Shown here: positions 1 to 9,879 of the stretch, in pieces
Position numbering within the stretch: the stretch's first letter is position 1
Layout of the letters: each line of letters begins with the position of its first letter
NCBI GenBank assembly: GCA_965644295.1
Contig: CBFFRP010000167.1
Span: 1-64,000 of the forward strand
Source of the DNA: Paraphysomonas bandaiensis
Taxonomy: Eukaryota; Chrysophyceae
Direction of reading: 5' to 3'
Length of the DNA stretch: 64,000 bases
Made by a program: the position numbers and the translations under genes
Notes under the pieces: generated by a model
Database searches by the model: none
What the model was told of the DNA's origin: nothing
What the model saw: only the letters and a program-made list of their open reading frames with translations

Positions 1-245
1 AGATGAAATTATAATCATTACATGATAAAGAACCTAAGTTGTGTTCGATGTGTTCAACACCATTCATTTACTACTATAGTGTACAAACCACACACTCAGT
101 GATCGTATCCTGTATAGTCATCCACTTCTACTTCAGTTTCATACTACATAATATAATGTACTAATTACATATATATCTTTCGATCCTTGCATCTCACATA
201 ATACTGCACTCAATTGCAAGTATATAGAATCTTCAGATCTCAACA
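1..245 (-). repeat. 3' LTR of the Copia element (cut by the window edge)
   Basis: Identical to 5001-5245 over its whole visible length. Compared with the right copy it lacks only the first 5 bases, TGATA, which must lie before the window. On the coding strand this is the downstream LTR, next to the polypurine tract. Confidence 0.95.
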
Positions 246-258
246 CTCCCCCTCAATT
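246..258 (-). promoter_or_regulatory. Polypurine tract of the Copia element
   Basis: Read on the minus strand, the bases just before the 3' LTR are a short purine-rich run with five consecutive G (ATTGAGGGGGAG) directly abutting the TGTTGAG start of the LTR. This is where plus-strand DNA synthesis is primed in LTR elements. Position and composition both fit. Confidence 0.75.
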
Positions 259-370
259 GAGTGTTGTACTATGACGCCTCCCAGCTATTGAATGCCTGAG
301 ATAAAAAAAATTCTTGACAGTAAAATAGACTCATCTCTAAGTCTAAACCTCTGTCTAAAAAACTCAGTAC

Positions 371-2764
371 CTACTTGCGCCTTCTTTTATCCCTTGGTCC
401 CTCATTAATCACTTCAGTGGAACTCTTAACTTTCTCTCCAAGATTTCTCTTTCTCTGCTCCATATATGATAAACCAACCAATGACTTTGTATAAATATCT
501 GCTGCTTGTTGCGATGTATGCACATGCACTAACTTAATCGTATTGAACTGATTGGGATCCACGTGCTCTCTCACCATGTGATACTTAATCTCAATGTGCT
601 TCGACTTCTTGTGAAACACTGGGTTTTCGGCCAAATCCTGGGCACTCTGACTGTCGATGAAGAATGGTGTGGGTTTGATGAGCCTCAAATTAATCTCACC
701 CGTCACCCCCCGAACCCATAGCACTTCTTGGAGACCCGAGTAAATACACTGATACTCAGACTGCATGCTTGACGTTGCCACTGTCGTCTGCAGTTTGGAC
801 TGCCAGACTATAGGCCCTCCCGCTGCAAACCCAACGTACCCCGACGTGGACTTCCTGGAGAGCTGATCTCCCGCCCAATCCGCGTCAGTAAACATATGGA
901 AGTCGAACCGTCTACTCCCATATTGAATCCCTTTGTCAATAGACCCACGAATATATTGCCATACATGTGTTAATAGCTTGCATACTTCAATATTCACCTT
1001 ATTACTGAACCGAGACAGTACTCCCACTGCATAGGCAATATCCGGCCTCGTGTTCATCGATAGATATAGTAATGCACCTATCAGCGGCCGATATGGGAAG
1101 TTATCTACTATAAGCTGTTCCTCCTCGGTATGCTCATGCCGTGCCCCTTTTGCCACTAAATCCATTGCTTCCGCCGGTAGAGGACTCTTCCGTACCTTTC
1201 GCGGTGACCCAAGATACTTTTCAAACTTTTCTAAGATCTTAGCCGCATATACTGATTGGTCAAGACGAATATACTCTGGCGTTCTTGTGACTCGAACATT
1301 CAGAAAATGTTCCATCTCGCCCATATCCTTCATATCAAACCGGGCACACAGTTGAGCTTTAATATCCTTCACTATGTTGACATCACGACCTAACACTAGG
1401 ATATCATCCACATATATCGTTAATAATATCAATTCATCGCCCTTATACTGATAATACAAACACGGGTCTAATACACATGGTTTAAAATGCATAGATCGTA
1501 TGAATTTATCCAATGTTTTCCACCACGACCGCGAGGAACTCCGAAGCCCGTATAACGACTTCTTCAACTTAAAGCAGTACCCCTCAGGCAGCTGAAAGTC
1601 CGGAGTTGCCTTCATATATACATCCCCCTCTATATCTGCATATAGAAATGCGTTAGACACATCCAGTTGATGAATTACCATGTTCATCACGAAAGCTATG
1701 GCGATTAACAGTCGCACTGTTACCCCCTTAACAACGGGTGCGAAATGGTTCGCCCAACCACTCGACTGCTGTCCACAACCGATTGCTACAAGACGAGCCT
1801 TATATCGGCGGACCTCTCCCTCCTTATCGTACTTCTTTCCATAGACGTACTTGGAGTGCAGTGGGACGACTCCGTCCGGTATACGAGTCACCTCCATGGT
1901 ATCTCGCTTCGCCAAACCCTCTCGCTCTACACGGCGAGCTCGTCTCCACTCCCTGTGCTCGGCACTCTCCAAGGACTCACGATGTGTCTGAGGCACTGTC
2001 GACTCTTCCGCTGACATCCACACTGAGTCTGCCTCCTGTAAAAGGTCACTCACATCACTCTCATCACTCAAATGATGGATTTGTCCTAACACCGACACAT
2101 TCGTTACCGTCCTTGGAGTTCTTGCGCGTTTGCCGTGCGGATGATTCTCGGCAGGGGTCCCTTCCCCCGAAGGTAATGCTGAGTCAGCCTGGGGCTGCAC
2201 CTGCCCACTTTCCGACTGCTGTGGCACCACTCCGCTGATACCGCCGTCACGGTTGTCAGTAACTCTGGCCCTAACCACCCTCTGCGCAAGATCCTCTGTC
2301 ATCTTCTTGATGTCAGCAATATGAATAGGAGTTTTATCCTCCACTTGAACCTGGTTACCAGTAACCAACGACCGGTATCCCACAATAAGTCCCTTCCTTA
2401 TCACCACTCTGTTAGTCTTGTATAGCAGACCACCATCCTCATGGTGCTTTCCGATAAGATACTCAAACTCACCCGGTTGACGAGCCTCGGGATCTATAGC
2501 CACTTGAGCCTCCTCCAGCTCTCTATAATAATCCTGAGACCTCTCAGGTACCGATTCATCAAATAATACATGTACAGAGTGTACTACGGTGTCCCCCACT
2601 AGCACCTTGTATCCTTTTCGATCAGCTGGATACCCTATGAAATAACCTGTCATTGCTTTGTCCTCCCAGTCCTTCCTCCTGTCGGCCTTGGGTGTTAGCA
2701 CATATGCTTTGCACCCCCATTTCCGTAGCCACGATAGGCTGGGAACGCTCCCCCTGGGACACAC
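371..2764 (-). CDS. pol: Copia polyprotein, second part: integrase C-terminus, reverse transcriptase, RNase H
   Basis: About 797 residues without an internal stop. The first 70 resemble the end of a Copia integrase (GCKAYV, then GYPADRKGYKV). The reverse transcriptase follows, with QLDVSNAFLYADIEGDVYM, KKSLYGLRSSSRSWW and the catalytic YVDD near residue 448. RNase H begins near residue 624 with TDADWAGD and contains STSGYVGF, SSMQSEY and KHIEIKYHMVREHV. The frame has no convincing ATG of its own; the open stretch starts at a GTG and overlaps the upstream ORF by 70 bp in another frame. The protein is therefore probably made by a frameshift from the upstream ORF, or is separated from it by a one-base indel. 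Confidence 0.93.
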   Translation of the reverse strand: MCPRGSVPSLSWLRKWGCKAYVLTPKADRRKDWEDKAMTGYFIGYPADRKGYKVLVGDTVVHSVHVLFDESVPERSQDYYRELEEAQVAIDPEARQPGEFEYLIGKHHEDGGLLYKTNRVVIRKGLIVGYRSLVTGNQVQVEDKTPIHIADIKKMTEDLAQRVVRARVTDNRDGGISGVVPQQSESGQVQPQADSALPSGEGTPAENHPHGKRARTPRTVTNVSVLGQIHHLSDESDVSDLLQEADSVWMSAEESTVPQTHRESLESAEHREWRRARRVEREGLAKRDTMEVTRIPDGVVPLHSKYVYGKKYDKEGEVRRYKARLVAIGCGQQSSGWANHFAPVVKGVTVRLLIAIAFVMNMVIHQLDVSNAFLYADIEGDVYMKATPDFQLPEGYCFKLKKSLYGLRSSSRSWWKTLDKFIRSMHFKPCVLDPCLYYQYKGDELILLTIYVDDILVLGRDVNIVKDIKAQLCARFDMKDMGEMEHFLNVRVTRTPEYIRLDQSVYAAKILEKFEKYLGSPRKVRKSPLPAEAMDLVAKGARHEHTEEEQLIVDNFPYRPLIGALLYLSMNTRPDIAYAVGVLSRFSNKVNIEVCKLLTHVWQYIRGSIDKGIQYGSRRFDFHMFTDADWAGDQLSRKSTSGYVGFAAGGPIVWQSKLQTTVATSSMQSEYQCIYSGLQEVLWVRGVTGEINLRLIKPTPFFIDSQSAQDLAENPVFHKKSKHIEIKYHMVREHVDPNQFNTIKLVHVHTSQQAADIYTKSLVGLSYMEQRKRNLGEKVKSSTEVINEGPRDKRRRK

Positions 2765-4968
2765 TCATATGGAGACATCCATCCTTGCCACGTCCGAGTT
2801 GGCATTCGTCGCACAATGTAACATGCAGTTTGATAAGCATCAAACCAGTACGACTTTGGAAGTCCAGATGCCGTCAACATCGTCAGTGTCATCTCCCCAA
2901 TTGTTCGGAATTTCCTCTCAGACACCGCGTTGAGCTCTGGCGTGTCTCGTGTTGTATGTGACACCCGAGTCCCATATCGCTGCAACAGATACTCTCTTAT
3001 TTGCTGACTAATAAGTTCGGATCCTCCATCGGCATGATACTCCACTATACGGTTCCACCCCTCGTACTTCACTAAGTGGACCTCGCACAAGTGTCGTAGA
3101 CATTTGAACACCTCCTCTCCGCTTCGAGTCCTCAATCCATATTCCCATATCATCTTTGTTGCTAAGTCCGTAAATAGGAGCACGTACTTATACCCTTGTC
3201 TGGATTCACAATTGAGATAGACGGAGATGTCCGCTGTTACTCTTTCCAGGAACCTGACTGCGCTTAGCTCTTCGTTGTCCCGTGATTTGAACGAATGCCT
3301 GGTTATCTTCGCCTTGGCACACCATTTACACAGGGGTTTCTTGCAACTCTTCTCCTTTGCCTTCGAAAGGTGATGTCGTTGTAGTCCTGATCCTCTGAAT
3401 AACATGTGTCGGTGAGCTTCTATTAACTTCGATTTCGAGACATGTCCAGTACGCTCATGTAAGCGATCCAACGCATCTTGTCCTGTATTATCCGACAAAT
3501 TTACCTCCTCCATCTGATTGCACATAGACACATTTGGCAGATTTAACACCTCCATCAAGTCCACATACGGCATTCCTCCATGCTCATCGTACTCTCCAGT
3601 CAACACCTCGTTTCCAGAGTCCAATTCCACGATTTTAGGCTTTCGAAGCAGTTGTAATCCGTATCCCATTGATCTCAGCATTCCTCCTGACACAATGTTC
3701 TTCACCGCTTCTTCACTAACTCTGATGTCTCTCCATTCCCCGAATGTACCAGTTCCCTGTGTCTCCAATTGAGAACCCTTTCTAGTTAGTTGGATTGCCC
3801 CAAACTCAGGAGTAAATGACTCCAGTGCAATTTTATCCTTTACTATAAACAGTCTTTTACTTGCACAACTGTCCAGATATACACGAGGTTCTTCCGACGT
3901 ATCCACCGATAGCAAAACCTCTTCTCCAAACATATTCGCTTCATCATCCGACGACTCTCCGTCGTTGACGTATTTCTTCCATTCTGTCTCGAATTTCCTG
4001 TTCGATTTTCGAGGATTCTCATTATCCGGGTTTTTTATGTTCTTCCGTTTTTTCGACTTGCACTGTCGGGCTTTATGACTAAAATCTCCACAGATATGAC
4101 AACCAGTATAATCCTTTGATCCTGGCTGCTGCACACTCTTCGAAGCTTTTTCCTTTGTCTTCCCTTTTCTTTTGAACTTGTCCATTTTTCTTTGTCGTTC
4201 CTTAGCATAACAATTCGCTGCTACATGTCCCTTCTTCCGACAAAATGAACAAACCACTGGCTCCTTCGACGCCGTAAAATTGATCTCTTCAGATTTGTCT
4301 CCCTTTAGTTTCTTCAGCTGCGTCATAGCCTCGTCATACTCTTCACAAGCCTCTTTCACCGAATCAAATGTAGTTGTTGCTTTAGGCATCATCGCTACCG
4401 ACATCCATAAATCATGTAATTCCTCTATCTGCAGCGCTGCTTTTATCTTTGCTAATTTACTTGCCTCTGTCTGCGGTTGTCCCAATTTTATGAGCTTCTG
4501 GATTATACCGTTCAGTCGATCTACCCCAACAGACACCTTTTCCCCCGGCCTTATTTTGAACGAATGGTATTCTGCCGTAGTCTTCTCCAATACAGTCCCA
4601 ATCTCGCCTCTGAACCTATCAACCAGTGTCTGAAGGAGCTCACTGGATAACACCTCCTTAGCAGGATCATCAGCAGGTAAAATTGCCTTCCCCTCCAAAT
4701 ATTGATTGGCTACCTCCAACACATCAGGGTCATGCTCGCAAGCCTCCCAAATAGTACTAACACAGGTATCATTACGCTCTCTCCATGACTCTAAATTCCT
4801 TCCTCCGGCTGGCGGGTCCTCCAAGCCAAGATGGTTTCGGTTTTTCTTCATTAGATGCATCTTGATTTTTCTCGCTGAATAGTCTGCTTGGTTCTTGTCA
4901 AACCGTAGCTTCTTGTCATCTTCCCCATCCCTACAACTAGCATTCGCTACCATAACAGAAGTTGACAT
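2695..4968 (-). CDS. gag-pol: Copia polyprotein, first part: gag, protease, integrase
   Basis: About 757 residues, starting at an ATG 27 bases after the 5' LTR. Residues 1-230 are gag-like. Two CCHC zinc knuckles follow, near residue 238 (CSFCRKKGHVAANC) and near residue 288 (CHICGDFSHKARQC). The aspartic protease site is LDSCAS near residue 363, where most Copia elements have DSG or DSA. An HHCC zinc domain precedes the integrase core, whose catalytic Asp, Asp and Glu lie near residues 577, 646 and 682 (TADIS, HADGGSE, NAVSERK). The frame ends abruptly inside the integrase C-terminal region while the homologous reading continues in the -1 frame, at a run of five G on the coding strand near 2750. 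Confidence 0.93.
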   Translation of the reverse strand: MSTSVMVANASCRDGEDDKKLRFDKNQADYSARKIKMHLMKKNRNHLGLEDPPAGGRNLESWRERNDTCVSTIWEACEHDPDVLEVANQYLEGKAILPADDPAKEVLSSELLQTLVDRFRGEIGTVLEKTTAEYHSFKIRPGEKVSVGVDRLNGIIQKLIKLGQPQTEASKLAKIKAALQIEELHDLWMSVAMMPKATTTFDSVKEACEEYDEAMTQLKKLKGDKSEEINFTASKEPVVCSFCRKKGHVAANCYAKERQRKMDKFKRKGKTKEKASKSVQQPGSKDYTGCHICGDFSHKARQCKSKKRKNIKNPDNENPRKSNRKFETEWKKYVNDGESSDDEANMFGEEVLLSVDTSEEPRVYLDSCASKRLFIVKDKIALESFTPEFGAIQLTRKGSQLETQGTGTFGEWRDIRVSEEAVKNIVSGGMLRSMGYGLQLLRKPKIVELDSGNEVLTGEYDEHGGMPYVDLMEVLNLPNVSMCNQMEEVNLSDNTGQDALDRLHERTGHVSKSKLIEAHRHMLFRGSGLQRHHLSKAKEKSCKKPLCKWCAKAKITRHSFKSRDNEELSAVRFLERVTADISVYLNCESRQGYKYVLLFTDLATKMIWEYGLRTRSGEEVFKCLRHLCEVHLVKYEGWNRIVEYHADGGSELISQQIREYLLQRYGTRVSHTTRDTPELNAVSERKFRTIGEMTLTMLTASGLPKSYWFDAYQTACYIVRRMPTRTWQGWMSPYECVPGGAFPAYRGYGNGGAKHMC

Positions 4969-4995
4969 TATTTGCTAAGGTTTACTATTCTCAAC

Positions 4996-5245
4996 TGATA
5001 AGATGAAATTATAATCATTACATGATAAAGAACCTAAGTTGTGTTCGATGTGTTCAACACCATTCATTTACTACTATAGTGTACAAACCACACACTCAGT
5101 GATCGTATCCTGTATAGTCATCCACTTCTACTTCAGTTTCATACTACATAATATAATGTACTAATTACATATATATCTTTCGATCCTTGCATCTCACATA
5201 ATACTGCACTCAATTGCAAGTATATAGAATCTTCAGATCTCAACA
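4996..5245 (-). repeat. 5' LTR of the Copia element (complete, 250 bp)
   Basis: Starts TGATAAG and ends CAACA on the plus strand, giving TG..CA ends in either reading. The minus-strand leader between this LTR and the gag ATG is only about 27 bases (4969-4995). I could not match that leader to an initiator-tRNA primer site by eye. Confidence 0.93.
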
Positions 5246-6003
5246 TATTGTATATTGTATATTCCAGTCTGTTCGGAGGTGTATATTTTAAGTGAAATAC
5301 CACTCCCAAATTGAACCACTTTCGAGCCAAACGTCGTATAGTAGTCTACCCAGTCGAAGTAACCAGCTTGTCTCATTTGCACGTAATTCTTTTTCCCTTG
5401 AGCCCAGCTTTCTCTAGGTATTCGAGAGGAATCGAGTACCCACACTGTCAGGCTTGCGTATCAAGTAATTAAGCGAATGCGTGACAAATAATTGCATTTA
5501 TTAGTATTGGATATTGGATACGTCTCACCAATTATGTGTTACGCAAGCCTGCACACAAATCTAATTCAATAATTTCAACATATTTTCAAGTCAATTGAAT
5601 TAGTAATATCATGATAGAAGGGTTGTCCTTGGTAGAGAAAGGTCAGCAGCAACGAAATATTCTAAATTATTTAATGAAAGACCACTCGAGCCGCTGCTCT
5701 TTGACCAGAACAGCATACAGAGTTAGTGTGAAGTGGCCCTGGATATCAATGAGACTGGAGTGTCGCTATGACCCCGGACCACTTCACACACCTCCACGTG
5801 AGCCATTCCAGCACGGACGAACTTTAGAAGTATACTTTCATCGGGATACACACACTTAAGCTGAATAACAATAAGCAATGAACGTCACAAAATAGCAATT
5901 GATCAAAAGCCATGCTCTTTATACAATCAAGCCAACATCAGTACCATATAATATAATATCTACACCGCTGCAACCAAACTAAACTGTGTCATTGTATAAT
6001 ACA
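5246..6003. other. Spacer between the Copia element and the PDE12-like gene
   Basis: It holds a 103-bp MITE (5449-5551) and an 11-bp inverted repeat (5726-5736 with 5779-5789; GTGTGAAGTGG and its complement) around a 42-base loop. Short open frames here (minus strand up to 5445, plus strand 5611-5859) show no recognisable domain, and I do not call them genes. Confidence 0.5.
5449..5551. mobile_element. Short hAT-like MITE, 103 bp
   Basis: It begins CAGGCTTGCGTA and ends with the exact reverse complement, TACGCAAGCCTG, a 12-bp terminal inverted repeat. The sequence just inside the right end resembles the left end of the hAT relic at 35412. Flanking 8-mers are CACACTGT and CACACAAA, only partly matching, so the target duplication has decayed or is absent. 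It is non-coding and presumably mobilised by the same family of hAT transposase. Confidence 0.75.
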
Positions 6004-7981
6004 CTATTTAATGCGAATATCAACCACCAGTGACACATGGTCACTAGGAAAATGTCGTGATGGAAGAGCCACCTCTTCGCTAAGCACCTCCTCCGACGGA
6101 ATAGGAGCTACATCAACTATTTCGAACTTGTCGTTCTCAACAAATATATAGTCGAGAGAAGCTTTAAAGTCTGCAGTATAATTCGTATACGTCGGACAAC
6201 CGGCCGCACTGACCAAACCCAACGGGTGGGTGAAAGCCGTAGGCAGGGTCGGGAGAACTTCTCTGCAGAATATATCCTCCTTTTCTTTCGACAGTGGGAG
6301 ACGTGCACCGCATGATCCGTCATGGGATGACCTCTCCCAGGAAAACTTTTCAATACTCTGCCACTCAGTGTGTGAAGGTGAAATGTGTCCTCTGAACGTG
6401 CAAGAGAATACTATTACATTCCTACAAGCCAGTCACGTACATCATACTCACCGTCTCAAGAAGTCTATGACTGCGGCCGATGGAGGGCTATTCAGATCTC
6501 CCGCCACCACCATACGGACAGTTAAAGTGGCACGCGAATGAACTGGCAACGGGTCACTGAGAAGAGGCGAGGCAGAGGCAGAAACAGAACTAAGGTCCAA
6601 GACTTCGTCTCTAATTCGTGCCATGGAATGAAGTACAGCGCGCATCTGTAGGAGACGCACGTATCCCGCTGCGGGATGGTAAAACAAATGTGTGTTGCCA
6701 ACCACTAAAATATCCTCTGGATTCACCTCACTCTGCAGCACTACTATCTGTGCAATAGTTCCCACCTTATTAACAAGAACGTCCCTGGCCTCAGGTCTCG
6801 CTTGATAGAGCAACTCCAAAGAAGGGTCATTGGCCAATACCTCGCTCAGCACTATATCTTCGCACCTCAAGCAGCGGAAGAGCGAAGTGGACCATAGCAT
6901 TGCACATCCCTCAACACCAAGCCCACGTTTACATGTGTGGTGTCCAGAATAGCCCTCTCCAGCAAACACGGGTAGAAGATACCGCTCAAATATTGGAATG
7001 TCACATTCTTGCAAGCATATCACACCTGCAGAGTAAGCCAAAAGTTCCCGTGCCACTAGCTGCGATCTGTACTCCTCACTAAGGTGCTCCTCTTTGTTCC
7101 GCACGTACCGGTAAAGATGTCGCAGTGCATGTGGGCTCGTCGCAAAAGCATTGGCAAGTATGTTGTAGGAAACTACCCGAAGGACTCCCTTCTCCGTTGC
7201 CTCATTGGAAACTGCATCTCGCAGCAAAAAGGAAGACCGACACTCTATGACACGCGGAATGTCGTCGCATGGCTTCTCCACTTTGCCGCTCAAATACAAG
7301 GAAACTGCTCTCCCCTCCCTAATCCATCCCTCCTCTTGCCGCCAAGGTACTGCAAACAATTTGAGCTTGCAAGGTTTCCCATTACTTGCAGGAAAGTAAA
7401 CACTGCCTTCCCATACCAGTGAGTACCCGTCCTCATCTTCGTCACATTGTTTGCGGTACCAAAAATATTTAACACCTTCACAATACTTTGTTCTATACAC
7501 AATGTGAGGAGTCTATACAATCAAACAATACGACCTACTCTGCATTAGGAGCAATCGGACTACCAAGTTTGATATGCCTCTTAGGGAAAACGCTCAGAGA
7601 TGTCACAACTGGGGCATTTACAACAACATTTAGGCGACGTGACTCTCCAATCACTACAACCATCCCAGTCTTCCATTCCCGATTAGTAAGTTTAGTGGTG
7701 TCAACTATAATATCTTTGTTTTTGTCCTCCACTCTAACATCCAGTACGCCTTTCTTCCCTTTGTTGCCTTTTTTGTCATATTTTCTAGCCACACGAACAC
7801 ACGCCTGCTAAGACAGTCACTCACACATCTCATAATCCTTCCGTGAACTCACCTTACGCATAACTTCATCTGCAGATCTCTGCATCACATGTAGAGCCCC
7901 TCCAGTGAATAGACCAAACTGAACTTCGTCTTCTGTATCGCTCAAATAGACATCCATTTCCTCTTCCTTAAAGTCTATCAT
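6004..7981 (-). CDS. PDE12: PDE12-like 2',5'-phosphodiesterase / poly(A) exoribonuclease
   Basis: Four exons: 7981-7853, 7804-7539, 7492-6452, 6391-6004. They total 1,824 bp and code for 607 residues, close to the 609 of human PDE12. The C-terminal two thirds are an endonuclease/exonuclease/phosphatase fold: VVSYNILANAF, ICLQECD, VVGNTHLFYHP, VVAGDLNS, then YTNYTADFKASLDYIF and FPSDHVSLV. The order and the YTNY...LDYIF signature match the PDE12 branch of the CCR4/nocturnin family better than CCR4 itself. Family members remove 2',5'-oligoadenylate or poly(A) tails, in animals mainly in mitochondria. The N-terminal exons carry the NAPVVTSLS region typical of PDE12. All splice phases agree and introns are 46-61 bp. 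No obvious presequence is visible at the chosen ATG. Confidence 0.88.
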
Positions 7982-8552
7982 ATTGCAAGATATACAAGTC
8001 GATGAACACCTCCTGTGGCTGTGCTTATCCTCGTATATACATCAGTTGAATGGATTCATGTAGTGTGGCTTTTAGTATAGATGTCTATGGTATGATATGT
8101 GGAGCAGCCGTCAAGTATATGTACATTCTCCTGTTGTACAGTATATTCGGGTTTTCTCTGGTATTTTCAGTGTTTAGGTTTAGTATTCCTAGATATGTAC
8201 ACTTTCAGCAGATTAGGAAGTGCTTTTTCGGATATAAAAATTATAGATTTTTCGATATTTGTTTCGAAAAATAACGAGATTTACAGGTATTTTGGATTAA
8301 GAAAACGAGAATTTCGATGAAAAAACCCCAGCTGCATCAAAACTCATCTCATCGAACACACATCGGACAGATGAGAGCCACCACTGAAGAAGAACTCACA
8401 GAGCATGAATATCAATTGCAGCCTTACAGCAGCCAGCTAAATGATGGCTATATCTACTGGTGCATGCACCAGCATGCTGACATTCTATTAACCACACTGA
8501 TCATACATTCTTCTTAATCTATTGATATATATACTGGTATTAACAGATCACA
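7982..8552. other. Divergent intergenic region
   Basis: It separates the starts of a minus-strand gene (7981) and a plus-strand gene (8553), so it should contain both promoters. It is AT-rich. Open frames within it (8050-8517) are short and carry no recognisable domain. Confidence 0.5.
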
Positions 8553-9487
8553 ATGAAAGACCCATGGGACGTTGCAGCCTTTATCATTGTTACATCACTG
8601 GTTCTTCTGGGATCTGTGTTATCTAGTTTCGAAGGAATACAAGTTGATTTCACTAAAAAAGGAAAAAATTTTCGAGGAGGGGCACATCAGCGCCGTGTTT
8701 TCTATTTTGCAGTTCTCATTGCCACGCTGTACAAATTTATATGCATGGTGATAGAAGCTACTCTATTCTCGAATTCAAGTTGTGCAGAAAGCCATTTGTG
8801 TTCTTATGTCCGATTTTCTCCTGACGTAGCTTTTATAACTGCGTATTCTGTTATGATAACGTTTTGGATACAGGTGAATATATAATAGTGATTGATAAGT
8901 ATGCTAAGGTTCTCGTTTATACAGTTAGGTTGTGATATTTCTGGCATACCATCGAGTGCTCTGAAATACGCAGTGTGTGTTGGCATGTCCGTACTAATGT
9001 TGCTCTTTGTAATGCTGATGCTTTTGCATCCGAAGAACGAACCTAATATGACCCTGTTTATTTACCTTGGTGTCGTGCACATACTATTCTTTGTAGTTGT
9101 AATAATCTCTGGTTTGTGGACATCGAGACATATAACCTCCACAGCGACGATTGGCCAACGCGTGTTAAATCGTATGGTTGCACTATGTGTGACATGCTGC
9201 TACTCGTCCCTGATAGGGGCGGCGCTGTATCTCTTCGTTATGCAAACTTTGTGGTAAGATTGCTTCGCGAATTGAATTTTCTCTTATATTTTCTTAGGAC
9301 AGTTGGATATCCTCACCAGCGTTTGTTTCTTTTCGATGGAATCGTAGTGTTTTTGAAGGATGTTATCCCCATGTATTCCATCCTTCACTTTACATCTAAA
9401 AGAGGGCCCTCGCAGAGTCAACTCCCGCGATTTTTATCCCTTCATTCTTCCGGAAATAACCCCTATGTCAGAATCAATGAAATTTAG
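8553..9487 (+). CDS. Seven-pass membrane protein, THH1/TOM1/TOM3-like
   Basis: Three exons: 8553-8873, 8925-9253, 9298-9487, giving 279 residues with consistent phases. Hydrophobic stretches at about residues 7-25, 48-72, 90-110, 120-145, 153-176, 188-212 and 220-245 suggest seven membrane passes. The third segment (SPDVAFITAYSVMITFW) resembles the PSLAFFTTYALLVLFW region of plant THH1/TOM1/TOM3 proteins and the related GPR137 group. That likeness is judged by eye and is modest. The tail is short, polar and probably cytosolic. A generic seven-pass receptor is the alternative. Confidence 0.6.
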
Positions 9488-9879
9488 CTAAACTTGACGT
9501 AGATTTGTTCCGTGAATACCATGTATGTGCTATAACGATAATTCCTGTCCATGTCGTGTATCATAATGTATGTAGTAATTGCAGTTCCCGATATCAGAGA
9601 TAACGTATTGTATCTACTAAATAACAATTTAAATCACATAAGTACCAGAAGGCAGAAGGGGCCCCAAGTGATACTTAGCAAGGTTGAATACCTAACTACT
9701 ACTTATGCAAATCGACAGGCAACTAATTCACAACACCACACCAATATCTCCCTTCAGATTTCGTAAGGATTTAGATGTTATATTCATTGTACATTATAGT
9801 CTATATATACTAAAGCTTGAAATAACACATCCTCCCGTTTCCTCTATACATCTGCAACATTCAATGCTAGTCAACTACC
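9488..9879. other. Intergenic stretch with nothing recognised
   Basis: It lies between convergent genes, so it should hold two 3' ends. I see no domain, repeat or RNA gene. Confidence 0.4.

Larger units (their letters stand above)
1..5245 (-). mobile_element. Copia-type LTR retrotransposon, near full length
   Basis: Two direct repeats, 1-245 and 5001-5245, are identical base for base and enclose two long minus-strand ORFs. The order of domains is gag, protease, integrase, reverse transcriptase, RNase H. Integrase before reverse transcriptase defines Copia (Pseudoviridae-like) rather than Gypsy elements. The right LTR starts TG and ends CA. The window opens about 5 bp inside the left LTR, so the left target duplication cannot be seen; the 5 bases after the right LTR (5246-5250) are TATTG. 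Identical LTRs indicate a recent insertion. The two ORFs are in different frames, which leaves it open whether the copy is active. Confidence 0.95.

Noticed and set aside
1738-2238. Long plus-strand frame opposite the Copia reverse-transcriptase ORF
   Set aside because: It is an antisense shadow of the pol frame.
5139-5445. Minus-strand open frames just outside the Copia LTR
   Set aside because: They run into the LTR, have no domain, and no splice partner was found. They may be random or part of an interrupted sequence, but nothing supports a gene.
5611-5859. Plus-strand frame of 82 codons
   Set aside because: No similarity or composition typical of protein, and it overlaps the inverted repeat.
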